This document shows, piece after piece, positions 7,522-15,256 of a stretch of 16,056 nt of DNA (its first letter is position 1; each line of letters starts with the position of its first letter). Both the position numbers and the translations under genes were made by a program. Source of the DNA: Ruminococcus sp. (GTDB lineage: Bacteria > Bacillota > Clostridia > Oscillospirales > Acutalibacteraceae); the NCBI GenBank assembly GCA_017380355.1, contig JAFOED010000054.1, positions 1 through 16,056 of the forward strand. The letters run 5' to 3'. The notes beneath the pieces are model-generated. The model ran no database searches. It was not told where the DNA came from and saw nothing but the letters and a program-made list of their open reading frames with translations.

Positions 7522-8861
7522 CAAAGGCAAAAAAACAAATAAAGCTATCCGACCACTTTACATATAAAAAGTTAATAAAATTCACTTTCCCATCAATCGC
7601 GATGATGATTTTTACTTCTATCTACGGTGTTGTGGACGGATACTTTGTATCAAACTTTGTCGGCAAGACCCCGTTTGCAGCGCTTAATCTCATCTGGCCT
7701 TACGTTATGGTTATGGGATGTATCGGATTTATGTTTGGTACTGGTGGAAGCGCTTTGGTCGCAAAAACTATGGGCGAAGGTGACAAGAAAAAAGCTAACG
7801 AACAGTTCTCGCTTATCGTGTATGCTTCTGTTATACTGAGTATAATAATCGCGACAATTTCGTTCCTTTTTATGAAACAAATTGCAGGTTTATTAGGTGC
7901 AGAAGGAGAGTTACTCAACAACTGCGTACTGTACGGCAGAATTCTCTGTTTAGCTGTACCGTTTTACGTGCTACAGTTTGAATTCCAGAGCTTCTTTGTA
8001 ACAGCACAAAAACCTAAACTCGGACTTTATATGACACTTATCTGCGGTATCACAAATATGATACTCGATTTTCTGTTTATCGCAGTATTCGATTGGGATC
8101 TCGCAGGTGCGGCAGCTGCTACAGCGATAAGCCAGTTTATCGGAGGTCTTTTCCCTCTTTTCTACTTTACGAAAAAGAACACAAGTCTGCTTAGATTGTG
8201 CAGAACAAAATTCAGCTTATGGGTACTCTCACGCTCATGCACAAATGGAATTTCAGAGCTTCTGTCAAACATCTCAATGTCGCTTGTCAGTATGTTGTAC
8301 AACGCTCAGCTTATGAGGTACGTAGGTGAAGACGGAGTAGCAGCTTACGGTGTACTGATGTATATAAATCTGATTTTCCTATCTGTTTTCATCGGCTACT
8401 GTATCGGCACAGCACCTATCGTGAGTTTTAATTTCGGAAGTAAGAATCACGATGAATTAAAAAGCATAATAAAAAAGAGTATGGTAATACTTATCGTTTC
8501 ATCCGTCTTTATGCTTATAGCGTCACTACTACTGTCTAAACCACTATCGATACTTTTCGTCGGATATGACGCCACACTTTTAAAACTCACGCAGACAGCG
8601 TTTCTGATATTCTCGTTCTCATTCTTATTTGCAGGAATACCGATGTACGCTTCTGCTTTTTTTACAGCGCTGAACAATGGCTTCGTTTCTGCACTCGTAT
8701 CTTTACTCCGCACTGTAGTTTTTCAGGTGTCGGCCGTACTTATATTACCGCTTGTTTTAGGTGTAAACGGTATATGGGCATCAACTGTTGCGGCTGAATT
8801 CTGTGCTCTTTTAGTCGCTGTTTTACTCATTTTACTAAACAAGAGAAAGTATAATTACTGA
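7518..8861 (+). CDS. MATE family multidrug/cation antiporter
   Basis: Integral membrane exporter of 447 residues, the usual MATE length, with about 12 hydrophobic helices in two halves. The first helix region FPSIAMMIFTSIYGVVDGYF (residues 24-43) carries the acidic residue D40 expected in TM1 of MATE proteins. GTGGSALVAKTMGEGDKKKA (74-93) is the typical loop after TM2. The family exports cationic drugs or metabolites using a Na+ or H+ gradient; the substrate cannot be read from sequence, and the MepA-like branch is the closest by eye. The ATG overlaps the birA TGA by 4 bp and has no well-placed SD (AGGAG lies about 19 nt upstream), so translation probably depends on coupling. A strong terminator follows 20 bp after the stop. 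Nothing shows a functional link with biotin beyond cotranscription. Confidence 0.93.
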   Translation: MTKAKKQIKLSDHFTYKKLIKFTFPSIAMMIFTSIYGVVDGYFVSNFVGKTPFAALNLIWPYVMVMGCIGFMFGTGGSALVAKTMGEGDKKKANEQFSLIVYASVILSIIIATISFLFMKQIAGLLGAEGELLNNCVLYGRILCLAVPFYVLQFEFQSFFVTAQKPKLGLYMTLICGITNMILDFLFIAVFDWDLAGAAAATAISQFIGGLFPLFYFTKKNTSLLRLCRTKFSLWVLSRSCTNGISELLSNISMSLVSMLYNAQLMRYVGEDGVAAYGVLMYINLIFLSVFIGYCIGTAPIVSFNFGSKNHDELKSIIKKSMVILIVSSVFMLIASLLLSKPLSILFVGYDATLLKLTQTAFLIFSFSFLFAGIPMYASAFFTALNNGFVSALVSLLRTVVFQVSAVLILPLVLGVNGIWASTVAAEFCALLVAVLLILLNKRKYNY

Positions 8862-8881
8862 AAACTGAACATAAAATAAAG

Positions 8882-8909
8882 AAAAAGGCTCTGTAACAGA
8901 GCCTTTTTT
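8882..8909 (+). terminator. Intrinsic terminator of birA-MATE unit
   Basis: GGCTCTG (8887-8893), a TAA loop, CAGAGCC (8897-8903), then six Ts (8904-8909). The A-run at 8882-8886 can extend the stem by pairing with the Ts. It lies 20 bp after the MATE stop. Confidence 0.9.
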
Positions 8910-8951
8910 ATGTTAGTAAAATGACAAAATATTACAGTCTTTTATCATTTA

Positions 8952-8980
8952 TTTACTTTTCATTTTCTGTGTGGTATACT
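8952..8980 (+). promoter_or_regulatory. Promoter of the acyltransferase gene
   Basis: TTTACT (8952-8957), a 17-bp spacer ending in TGG (extended -10), and TATACT (8975-8980). Predicted start is near 8987, about 23 nt before the ATG at 9010. It follows the upstream terminator and shows that this gene is its own transcription unit. Confidence 0.6.
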
Positions 8981-9009
8981 GTGGCAGAATTTTTTTACAG
9001 AGGTTAAAT

Positions 9010-10014
9010 ATGGAAAACAAACGACTCTCGTGGCTCGATTCACTGCGAGGATTCGGCATAATCCTCATCACCCTCGGTCATTTAGGGTGCTTTGAAACAC
9101 TTGAGCGATACATCTATTCCTTTCATGTTCCGCTGTTTTTCTTTATTTCAGGATATTTGTATCGAAGCAAAGCTTTGCCACTACCGAAATTTATAAAAAA
9201 GAAAACTCTTTCGATTTTAGTACCGTTTTTAGTATGGACAGCGCTGTCGACTCTGGTCAACGTAGCTTTAGGTTACAGGCTGCAACCGCTTATCGAAAAA
9301 GCGCTTACATACAAAGGACAACTAACGTGGAACTCACCTTTATGGTTTTTGCTCGTACTATACCTTGTCGAGATACTATTCGCACTACTTGACAGAATAA
9401 ACGAACGCACGTACTTCAAGATAATTATCGCAGTAGTATCACTCGGTATATTTTTACTCATCGGTGACATCAGGCTCACACTTAAGCTAAACCTTGTCCC
9501 ATTTGCGATGATATTCTTTGCTACTGGTAACGTGATGAGACGCTCTATCGAAAACCGCGGTTTCTTCCTTAAAAAGTGGCAGAAAATTCCGCTGGCATTG
9601 TTGTTACTCATTACAGGCTTTGTGTTCGGCGGTCTGCTAAACTGCAGAGTGAAGTACACACACGCTATCTGGGGTAACTACCTTTACCTTTTCATCGCCG
9701 CATTCTGTTCGATTACTTTCTACTACATACTGTTTCGAAATATCGACAAAATCGGTCACTCAAAACTTTTGAAATATCTCGGTGAAAACTCAATGATTAT
9801 TATGTGCTCACAGTACTGGGTTTTCAGAATTTGTGACATCATATCAAAGCGTCTTTTTGACTATATATTATGGTTTAGACGCGACAGTATCAAAGCTGTT
9901 TTATTTACAGCATTTACAATCACTATCATTTGTCTTTCTACTTATCTGTTCAAAAAGCTCGCTAAAAAGAGCAAGGCGCTCACAGTAGTCGGCAACCTGC
10001 TCGGTATAAGATAA
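9010..10014 (+). CDS. Acyltransferase family 3 (OafA/WecH-like) integral membrane protein
   Basis: Predicted membrane O-acyltransferase of 334 residues with about ten hydrophobic helices. The N-terminus has the family signature LDSLRGFGIILITLGHL: R13, ten residues, then H24, the R-x10-H motif of acyltransferase-3 proteins. It is followed by YSFHVPLFFFISGYLY (36-51), also typical. Such enzymes transfer acetyl or other acyl groups from the cytosol onto cell-surface polysaccharides, peptidoglycan or secondary metabolites. No glycan-synthesis genes lie nearby, so the acceptor is unknown. There is no C-terminal SGNH domain. The start is ATG 9010 (SD AGAGG, 6 nt spacing). An in-frame GTG at 8971 falls within the promoter and is rejected. 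The gene is monocistronic, between its own promoter and a bidirectional terminator. Confidence 0.88.
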   Translation: MENKRLSWLDSLRGFGIILITLGHLGCFETLERYIYSFHVPLFFFISGYLYRSKALPLPKFIKKKTLSILVPFLVWTALSTLVNVALGYRLQPLIEKALTYKGQLTWNSPLWFLLVLYLVEILFALLDRINERTYFKIIIAVVSLGIFLLIGDIRLTLKLNLVPFAMIFFATGNVMRRSIENRGFFLKKWQKIPLALLLLITGFVFGGLLNCRVKYTHAIWGNYLYLFIAAFCSITFYYILFRNIDKIGHSKLLKYLGENSMIIMCSQYWVFRICDIISKRLFDYILWFRRDSIKAVLFTAFTITIICLSTYLFKKLAKKSKALTVVGNLLGIR

Positions 10015-10020
10015 AACAAA

Positions 10021-10049
10021 CCCCACTGCATTTAATGCAGTGGGGTTTT
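10021..10049. terminator. Bidirectional intrinsic terminator between convergent genes
   Basis: A perfect 11-bp stem CCCCACTGCAT / ATGCAGTGGGG (10021-10031 and 10035-10045) with a TTA loop. It is followed by TTTT on the plus strand and by TTTGTTTT on the minus strand. It sits between the stops of the acyltransferase (plus) and the MoaB-like gene (minus) and probably ends both transcripts. Confidence 0.92.
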
Positions 10050-10058
10050 CTGTATCTT

Positions 10059-10463
10059 TTATACTGATTTCAGATAGTCGAGGAAAGTCTCACTTAACAA
10101 AAACTCAATTTCAGATGGATTATCAGGCAGAGCTAAAATCATCTGTTTATTATACTTTATTATATATCCATCAACAAAAGCGCCTTTTAACTTACGGATG
10201 TTATTAAGCGTAAGTCCTGCACTGGAGAGAGCTCGAGAAAGCACAGTAAGCAGGTTTTCGTCGTCGTTTTTAGAGAAACCTCCGACAATAACTACAAGGT
10301 TGCACAAAGTCAGGCTCTCACACAGAGTCTCACCAAGATTCATAGGTGTAACCTGTGCAATAATTCTGTTGCTGTTAAACTTTATCTCGCTGAGCTTTCG
10401 TTTTAAAGCTTTTTCACAATATGAAGTTTTTCTGGATTTATAAAACAGAATATCGTATTTCAT
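10059..10463 (-). CDS. Small degenerate MoaB/CinA-like (molybdopterin-binding-fold) protein, function unknown
   Basis: A predicted soluble cytosolic protein of 134 residues with no signal peptide or membrane segment. NLVVIVGGFSKNDDENL (55-71) resembles the beta-strand and GG-loop followed by DD in MoaB/MogA and CinA N-terminal domains. The end (DGYIIKYNKQMILALPDNPSEIEFLL, 98-123) resembles the CinA segment leading to LPGxPxEM; here it reads LPDNPSEI (112-119). It is shorter than MoaB or CinA domains and its N-terminal strands are weakly matched, so cofactor binding is doubtful. The gene starts 10 bp after the sortase stop with its own SD (AGAGGA), making it the last gene of the operon. Its C-terminal half resembles residues 116-150 of the sortase N-terminal domain, suggesting common ancestry or a partner role. 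Family assignment is by eye. Confidence 0.7.
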   Translation of the reverse strand: MKYDILFYKSRKTSYCEKALKRKLSEIKFNSNRIIAQVTPMNLGETLCESLTLCNLVVIVGGFSKNDDENLLTVLSRALSSAGLTLNNIRKLKGAFVDGYIIKYNKQMILALPDNPSEIEFLLSETFLDYLKSV

Positions 10464-10473
10464 ATTTGTCCTC

Positions 10474-12321
10474 TTACTTCTTCAGAGTTGCTGTATATTT
10501 CGGATAGATTGTCATACTGTACTTAACGTTTTTTAGGTTAACGCCCTCTGTATCCCATCCTGTGAATTTATAATCGTAGTATTCATCCTTCGGAAGTTTA
10601 GGTGTGCCTGACGGCGGAGTTACCTTGTCACCTTCTCTGACAGATACAGAGTAGTACTCCGTACCGTCCCAGTTTACGAATTTGACTTCGTAGTAATTAG
10701 TAACTGTGTTACTCGATACTGGGCGACCGTTTGAGTTTGTCTCTGGCTCCGTAGGGTTTGACTCTACCGTTGCTGTTAACACCTCACTACCCTCGAGATT
10801 ACCCTTGCCATCGTACCAGTCGATAAGATCTTTTGCATAGGCTTTTTTGAATGTTGATACATCAGGACGCTGACCGCCACGGCTCTGGTAATATACGTCC
10901 GGGAACAGCGGAGTTTTATTAATCTTTGCAAGACTTGTGTCAACTTTTGTTGACTCGCCCTCTCTCACCTTTCTCGCTACAACAACAGTTCTGAAACCTG
11001 AGAACTCATAGCTACAAGTCGAGAGTGTAAGGAGCGTATCGTCCTCGTTAACCACAACAGGACAATCGATAAGTGAACGGACACGACAGTTATACACGAA
11101 GTTCATAAACTCAGCATCAGACAAAAACTCAGCCTGCATATAGTTGAAGAACTCGCCGTGTGCATAGTAAGTACTTGTCTTGAACACAGAAATAATCTTG
11201 TATGTAGCGTCCTCTTCCGGAGTGTTAAACTCGATAATAGGATGCTTTTTGTAGAAGTTCAGGTCACCTGTCAGACCGCCGTAACCCATAAGATTCGAGA
11301 ACATCGAACCGTCAGGCATATGGTGACCGTGTAAAATCAGGTTCTTCGATTTTACAGAATCAGTACATCTGTAATCAACAAAGATACTACCAAACTGTGA
11401 GTATGTCTTCTTGTATGTATGATTCAAGTAGTACTGTGAGCTTGCGTTGTCGCCTTTGTGTTCAAGTACAGGGTAGTCAATCTTAGTTTTGTCGATTGTA
11501 ATCCAGCCAACGATTTCCTTATTAACTTTCTTTAACTTTGCCCAGTTCTGAGCTGGTCCCTCATCTTCCACTTCTTCATCTGCAGTATCATCGTATGCAA
11601 TATCGTAAATCTCCGATGTTATCTGTGAATTGAGGTACGGGTCAATTACATATTCTTTTACTAACCAACCACCTGCGATTATGAACGCAAGAATCGCAAA
11701 AAGCACAATCCACTTTCTTGTTTTTGTGTTTTTGGAGTCAGTTCTGTGAGGAATAAAGCTCGCAAAAAAGCCTTCCTTTTTCTTAACAGGAGCATCTATA
11801 AAAGTCACACCGTCTGGTATTTCTTCGTCGTTTTTCTCAAAAACCTCAGTTGCTTTATCAAGTGCCAAATTAAGAAGATAACCGATTTCAGTTTCTGTTA
11901 AGCTAGCCTGTGGTAATACAACGTAGTATTTATTAAAAATCTTAAAACAATATCCAGGGTAACCGTTACCCAAATCTCCTAAAGAAGAAATCTTTATTTT
12001 CGCTACTTTACCTTCGTGCTCCTCATCAGGAGTAATGAGTTTCTCGTTTTCTCTGATAAAGGTATAGAAAAGCGATTTAAAACTACTCGGGTCCTGAGAA
12101 TCAAGCGCATTCATAAAGATAAAGTAATCAGGTGCGTTTTCATTTTCTTCGGCTTCATTAAGAGCCTTTGTAAAGGCTTTCTGGTCAGGGCTGATTTCTG
12201 TGTTAAAAGTTACTCTTATGCCACGTTTGTAAAGGTCGTCGGCAATATCGTCAAGCTTTAGGTTAAATGCGTTAACGTCCTGCTCATCTTTAAGCACAGA
12301 ATAAAGTTCGCAATTATACAT
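10474..12321 (-). CDS. srtB: Class B sortase with extra N-terminal cytosolic domain and C-terminal InlB-like domain
   Basis: A membrane-anchored cysteine transpeptidase of 615 residues, two to three times the usual sortase length. Domains in order: residues 1-165, a domain without a signal peptide resembling a degenerate CinA/MoaB fold (N-x-KLDDIADDLYKRGIRV, later GYCFKIFNKYYVVLPQ); 166-203, a charged linker; 204-220, one transmembrane helix preceded by KNTKTRK, predicting the N-terminus inside; about 255-452, the sortase core with catalytic H333 (LHGHHM), C436 (LSTCSYEF) and R444 (FRTVVVAR), the class B pattern; and about 540-612, a domain like Listeria-Bacteroides InlB B-repeats (VKFVNWDGTEYY, YKFTGWD). 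Sortases join sorting-signal proteins to cell-wall peptides or to each other. No LPxTG- or NPxTN-type substrate is encoded in the window. The SD is AAGGAAG. It lies third in the operon after thiI (35 bp gap). Confidence 0.95.
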   Translation of the reverse strand: MYNCELYSVLKDEQDVNAFNLKLDDIADDLYKRGIRVTFNTEISPDQKAFTKALNEAEENENAPDYFIFMNALDSQDPSSFKSLFYTFIRENEKLITPDEEHEGKVAKIKISSLGDLGNGYPGYCFKIFNKYYVVLPQASLTETEIGYLLNLALDKATEVFEKNDEEIPDGVTFIDAPVKKKEGFFASFIPHRTDSKNTKTRKWIVLFAILAFIIAGGWLVKEYVIDPYLNSQITSEIYDIAYDDTADEEVEDEGPAQNWAKLKKVNKEIVGWITIDKTKIDYPVLEHKGDNASSQYYLNHTYKKTYSQFGSIFVDYRCTDSVKSKNLILHGHHMPDGSMFSNLMGYGGLTGDLNFYKKHPIIEFNTPEEDATYKIISVFKTSTYYAHGEFFNYMQAEFLSDAEFMNFVYNCRVRSLIDCPVVVNEDDTLLTLSTCSYEFSGFRTVVVARKVREGESTKVDTSLAKINKTPLFPDVYYQSRGGQRPDVSTFKKAYAKDLIDWYDGKGNLEGSEVLTATVESNPTEPETNSNGRPVSSNTVTNYYEVKFVNWDGTEYYSVSVREGDKVTPPSGTPKLPKDEYYDYKFTGWDTEGVNLKNVKYSMTIYPKYTATLKK

Positions 12322-12356
12322 AATCTCACTTCCTTTTCAAAATAAGTGTAGTGTGT

Positions 12357-13529
12357 TTATGGATTGATGATAGTAAGTTTTACGTTCTGTACAGCTTCTT
12401 CAATCATATCGTAAAGCTTAGCCTCTTCTTCAGCCTGCTTAACAAATTTAAGCACAGGACGGGTACGAGGATGCTTTGGAGTGAATACAGTACAGCAATC
12501 TTCGTATGGTTCGATAGACGTCTCAAACGTACCAATTTTACGAGAAATAGTGATGATTTCTTCTTTGTCCATACCGATGAGCGGTCTGAATACAAGCATA
12601 GAAGTAGCTTCGTCAGTACAAGACATCGCGTGAATGGTCTGGCTCGCAACCTGACCTAAGCTCTCGCCTGTAATAAGTGCTGTACAGTCACGCTCTTTTG
12701 CGATGATTTCAGAAATCTGCATCATAAGTCTACGCATGATAATAGTGAAAAGCTCTTCAGGGCAGTTGTCCTTAATAGCTTCCTGAATTTTAGTAAACGG
12801 TACTGTATACATATTAATCGAGCCAGAATAACGGCTGACGATTTTAAGTAGCTTTTCTACCTTTAAGTGTGCTCTCTCGCTAGTGTACGGAGGTGAAGCA
12901 AAGTGAATCGCTGTGAGTCTGATACCACGTTTTGACATCATATACGCAGCTACAGGAGAGTCGATACCGCCTGAGATAAGAATAGCAGCGTTACCACCTG
13001 TGCCGACAGGAATACCACCCTGACCACGCAAGGTCTTACATCTGATATAAGCACCAAAATCACGCACCTCAACAGTAACTGTGATCTCAGGATTCTTAAC
13101 GTCAACCTTGAGATGTGGGAAATGCTCTAAAAGTTTACCGCCTACAGTCGCAGAAATCTCAGGAGACTTAAGTGGGAATTTCTTGTCCGAACGCTTTGAC
13201 TCAACTTTGAAAGTTTTAGCGCACATAAGCTCGTCATAAACATAGTCAGGAGCTTTCTCTAAAATATCGTCCATGTTTTTCTCACACACGAGTGCACGTG
13301 AGAATGCGACAATACCGAAAACCTGTGATACACGCTCGCAAACATCATCTAAATCGATATCAGGGGAAACAGGCTCGATGTAGATAGTCGACTGTGCAAC
13401 AGAAACGTTGAATTTTCCTAAATCGTGGATTCTGTGCTTAATATTTTTAATCAGCACATCTTCGAAATTACGACGGTTAAGTCCTTTTAAGGCGATTTCG
13501 CCTACTTTAATAAGTATAATCTCTCTCAT
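12357..13529 (-). CDS. thiI: tRNA 4-thiouridine synthase ThiI, short form without rhodanese domain
   Basis: Adenylates U8 of tRNA and inserts sulfur to make 4-thiouridine; in some bacteria it also serves thiamine thiazole synthesis. The 390 residues comprise an N-terminal ferredoxin-like and THUMP region (about 1-165) and a PP-loop ATP pyrophosphatase domain with SGGIDS (186-191), GESLGQVASQT (288-298) and the cysteine pair PYEDCCTVF (C345, C346). The C-terminal rhodanese domain of E. coli ThiI is missing, as in B. subtilis, where a dedicated cysteine desulfurase encoded alongside supplies sulfur. The cysteine desulfurase gene here lies 10 bp upstream, matching that arrangement. The ATG has SD AAAGGAAAG, which overlaps the upstream stop codon, so translation is likely coupled. 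Confidence 0.96.
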   Translation of the reverse strand: MREIILIKVGEIALKGLNRRNFEDVLIKNIKHRIHDLGKFNVSVAQSTIYIEPVSPDIDLDDVCERVSQVFGIVAFSRALVCEKNMDDILEKAPDYVYDELMCAKTFKVESKRSDKKFPLKSPEISATVGGKLLEHFPHLKVDVKNPEITVTVEVRDFGAYIRCKTLRGQGGIPVGTGGNAAILISGGIDSPVAAYMMSKRGIRLTAIHFASPPYTSERAHLKVEKLLKIVSRYSGSINMYTVPFTKIQEAIKDNCPEELFTIIMRRLMMQISEIIAKERDCTALITGESLGQVASQTIHAMSCTDEATSMLVFRPLIGMDKEEIITISRKIGTFETSIEPYEDCCTVFTPKHPRTRPVLKFVKQAEEEAKLYDMIEEAVQNVKLTIINP

Positions 13530-13539
13530 AATCTTTCCT

Positions 13540-14673
13540 TTACTTCGCTTTAGCTAAAGTGTCAATTCCGTTCTTCAAAGACTTCAAGAACGCATCGACA
13601 TCTTCTTTTACATTGTATTTCGAAAAACTCACACGTAATGATGAGTCAATCAGGTCATCGTGTAAATTAAGAGCTTTCAGAACATAACTTCTCTTGCCTT
13701 TTGCACACGCGCTCGAGCTTGAGACGTAAATTCCGTCACTCTCGAGGTGGTGAAGCATTGTTTCGCTTTTTATGCCTTTAACTGAGATGTTGAGCACATA
13801 CGGTATAGCGTCACTTCTTGAATTTATAGTAACACACTCGATTTTCTCAAGTTCTGTTAACATATAGTCTTTAAGAGTTCTGACGTGTTCAGCGTTCTTT
13901 ACTATATCAAATTCAGAAACAGCAACAGCAAAAGAGGCAATGAGCGGTGCACACTCAGTACCCGGACGCACCTTTTTCTGTTGTTCTCCGCCGTACAGAA
14001 GCGGTAAAACTCGTGCACCTTTTTTGATATACAAAGCACCTACACCTTTAGGTCCGTGCACTTTGTGAGAGCTGACACACATCGAGTCTACTCCCCACTT
14101 CTTCGGCTTAAGTACCATTTTTCCGTAAGCTTGTACACCATCGCAGTGAAAATGGACATCAGGATTCTTACGCTTTACCATTTTAGCGATTCGCTCAATA
14201 TCAAGAACGTAGCCTGTCTCGTTATTAACAGCCATCGCACACACAAGTACTGTGTCACTGTCTACAGCATCATAAAAAGCAAAAGGAGTTATCTCTCCGT
14301 TTTCATCAGGAGCGATATATGTAACATCATAGCCGTCATTTTCAAGCTTTTTACACGCTTCCATAGTAGAGCTGTGCTCAATCGCTGTGGTTACTACTTT
14401 CTTACCAGTTCTCTTTTTCGCTTCAGCAACTCCGAAAACTACGGTGTTGTTAGACTCGGTCGAACCGCTCGTAAAGTAAACATCCGAACTGTCAACCGCA
14501 AGCGAAGAAGCTACAATCTCACGAGCTTTCTCAATTTCAAGCTCAGCAGAAAGTCCCTTTTTATGTAAGCTCGACGGGTTTCCGTATTCATTTGTCATCA
14601 TAAACAGAGCCTTTTTCGCAGCCGCATCAGATGTTACGGTGGTGGCGCTGTTATCAAGGTAATGTTCAGCCAT
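13540..14673 (-). CDS. NifS/IscS-family cysteine desulfurase, probable sulfur donor for ThiI
   Basis: A PLP enzyme that takes sulfur from L-cysteine and forms an active-site persulfide. The 377-residue protein shows YLDNSATT (5-12), H100 and D178/Q181 for cofactor stacking and hydrogen bonding, the PLP lysine K204 in SSHKVHGPKG, and the catalytic cysteine C323 in SSSSACAKGKRS within the mobile loop. Its immediate linkage to a rhodanese-less thiI matches the B. subtilis NifZ-ThiI pair rather than an isc or suf cluster, and no scaffold gene is nearby. I therefore infer a dedicated role in tRNA thiolation (and possibly thiamine), with general Fe-S assembly as the alternative. ATG 14673 has an AAAGG SD. 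It is the first gene of the four-gene operon. Confidence 0.94.
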   Translation of the reverse strand: MAEHYLDNSATTVTSDAAAKKALFMMTNEYGNPSSLHKKGLSAELEIEKAREIVASSLAVDSSDVYFTSGSTESNNTVVFGVAEAKKRTGKKVVTTAIEHSSTMEACKKLENDGYDVTYIAPDENGEITPFAFYDAVDSDTVLVCAMAVNNETGYVLDIERIAKMVKRKNPDVHFHCDGVQAYGKMVLKPKKWGVDSMCVSSHKVHGPKGVGALYIKKGARVLPLLYGGEQQKKVRPGTECAPLIASFAVAVSEFDIVKNAEHVRTLKDYMLTELEKIECVTINSRSDAIPYVLNISVKGIKSETMLHHLESDGIYVSSSSACAKGKRSYVLKALNLHDDLIDSSLRVSFSKYNVKEDVDAFLKSLKNGIDTLAKAK

Positions 14674-14724
14674 AACTAACCTTTAAACGCTTCTATCCTA
14701 TTATAATATATTTTTACATTATAT

Positions 14725-14753
14725 ATTATAACTTTTTGTAAACATATTTGCAA
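14725..14753 (-). promoter_or_regulatory. Promoter of the cysteine desulfurase-thiI-sortase-MoaB-like operon
   Basis: On the minus strand TTGCAA (14753-14748), a 17-bp spacer and a perfect TATAAT (14730-14725). Predicted start is near 14718, giving a leader of about 45 nt. No other convincing promoter was seen inside the operon, whose gaps are 10, 35 and 10 bp. Confidence 0.7.
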
Positions 14754-14812
14754 GTACAGTTTTATAATAAATAATCTAGTAAAAATCGGGAAAAATACAC
14801 GTGGTGATAATT

Positions 14813-15253
14813 ATGACAGACAAGCAAAAATATAGCAAAATGGTCGAAAAACAGACAAAAAACAGCCCCATACTCAAAAACTGCATAAAAGCGTTTTTAT
14901 TCGGAGGAGCTATATGCACCGTAGGACAGGTTCTGACCGACGTATATATGAGTCTGAAAATCGAAAAAACAGACGCACAAACACTCACATCAATTACCCT
15001 TGTTTTAGTAGGTGTTTTGCTCACTGCATTCCATGTTTACGAAAAAATCGCAAAGCACGCAGGTGCGGGCACACTCGTTCCAATAACGGGATTTGCAAAC
15101 TCGGTGGCGTCTCCTGCGATTGAATTCAAAAGCGAGGGTTTTATCTTAGGCGTAGGTGCGATGATGTTCACGATTGCAGGACCTGTTATCGTGTACGGTA
15201 CAGTGGCGAGTGTGGTGTATGGGTTTATTTATTGGGTAACTACCTTATTTTGA
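14813..15253 (+). CDS. spoVAC: Stage V sporulation protein AC (SpoVAC) family membrane protein
   Basis: A small polytopic membrane protein of 146 residues. SpoVA proteins form the inner-membrane channel that moves Ca-dipicolinate into the forespore and out again at germination. Family matches by eye to B. subtilis SpoVAC are strong throughout: ILKNCIKAFLFGGAICTVGQ near the N-terminus, then AGAGTLVPITGFANS, and SEGFILGVGAMMF with AGPVIVYGTVAS at the end. About four hydrophobic helices are expected. Start ATG 14813 has GGTGA 6 nt upstream; upstream in-frame GTGs at 14801 and 14804 overlap that SD. The TATAAT at 14763-14768 lacks a well-placed -35, and I could not find a clear forespore-sigma promoter. 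spoVAD and spoVAE, usual downstream partners, are absent; a palindromic repeat begins 3 bp after the stop. It could be an orphan copy with the main spoVA operon elsewhere. Confidence 0.93.
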   Translation: MTDKQKYSKMVEKQTKNSPILKNCIKAFLFGGAICTVGQVLTDVYMSLKIEKTDAQTLTSITLVLVGVLLTAFHVYEKIAKHAGAGTLVPITGFANSVASPAIEFKSEGFILGVGAMMFTIAGPVIVYGTVASVVYGFIYWVTTLF

Positions 15254-15256
15254 GAA

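Noticed and set aside
8971..9009. Longer acyltransferase starting at GTG 8971
   Set aside because: The codon lies within the extended -10 promoter (TATACT at 8975-8980); ATG 9010 has a well-spaced AGAGG and begins just before the family signature.
14736..14768. Housekeeping promoter TTGTAA ... TATAAT for spoVAC
   Set aside because: The spacer is 21 bp, too long for sigma-A, and a forespore-specific promoter would be expected; no clear sigma-G or sigma-F match was found.
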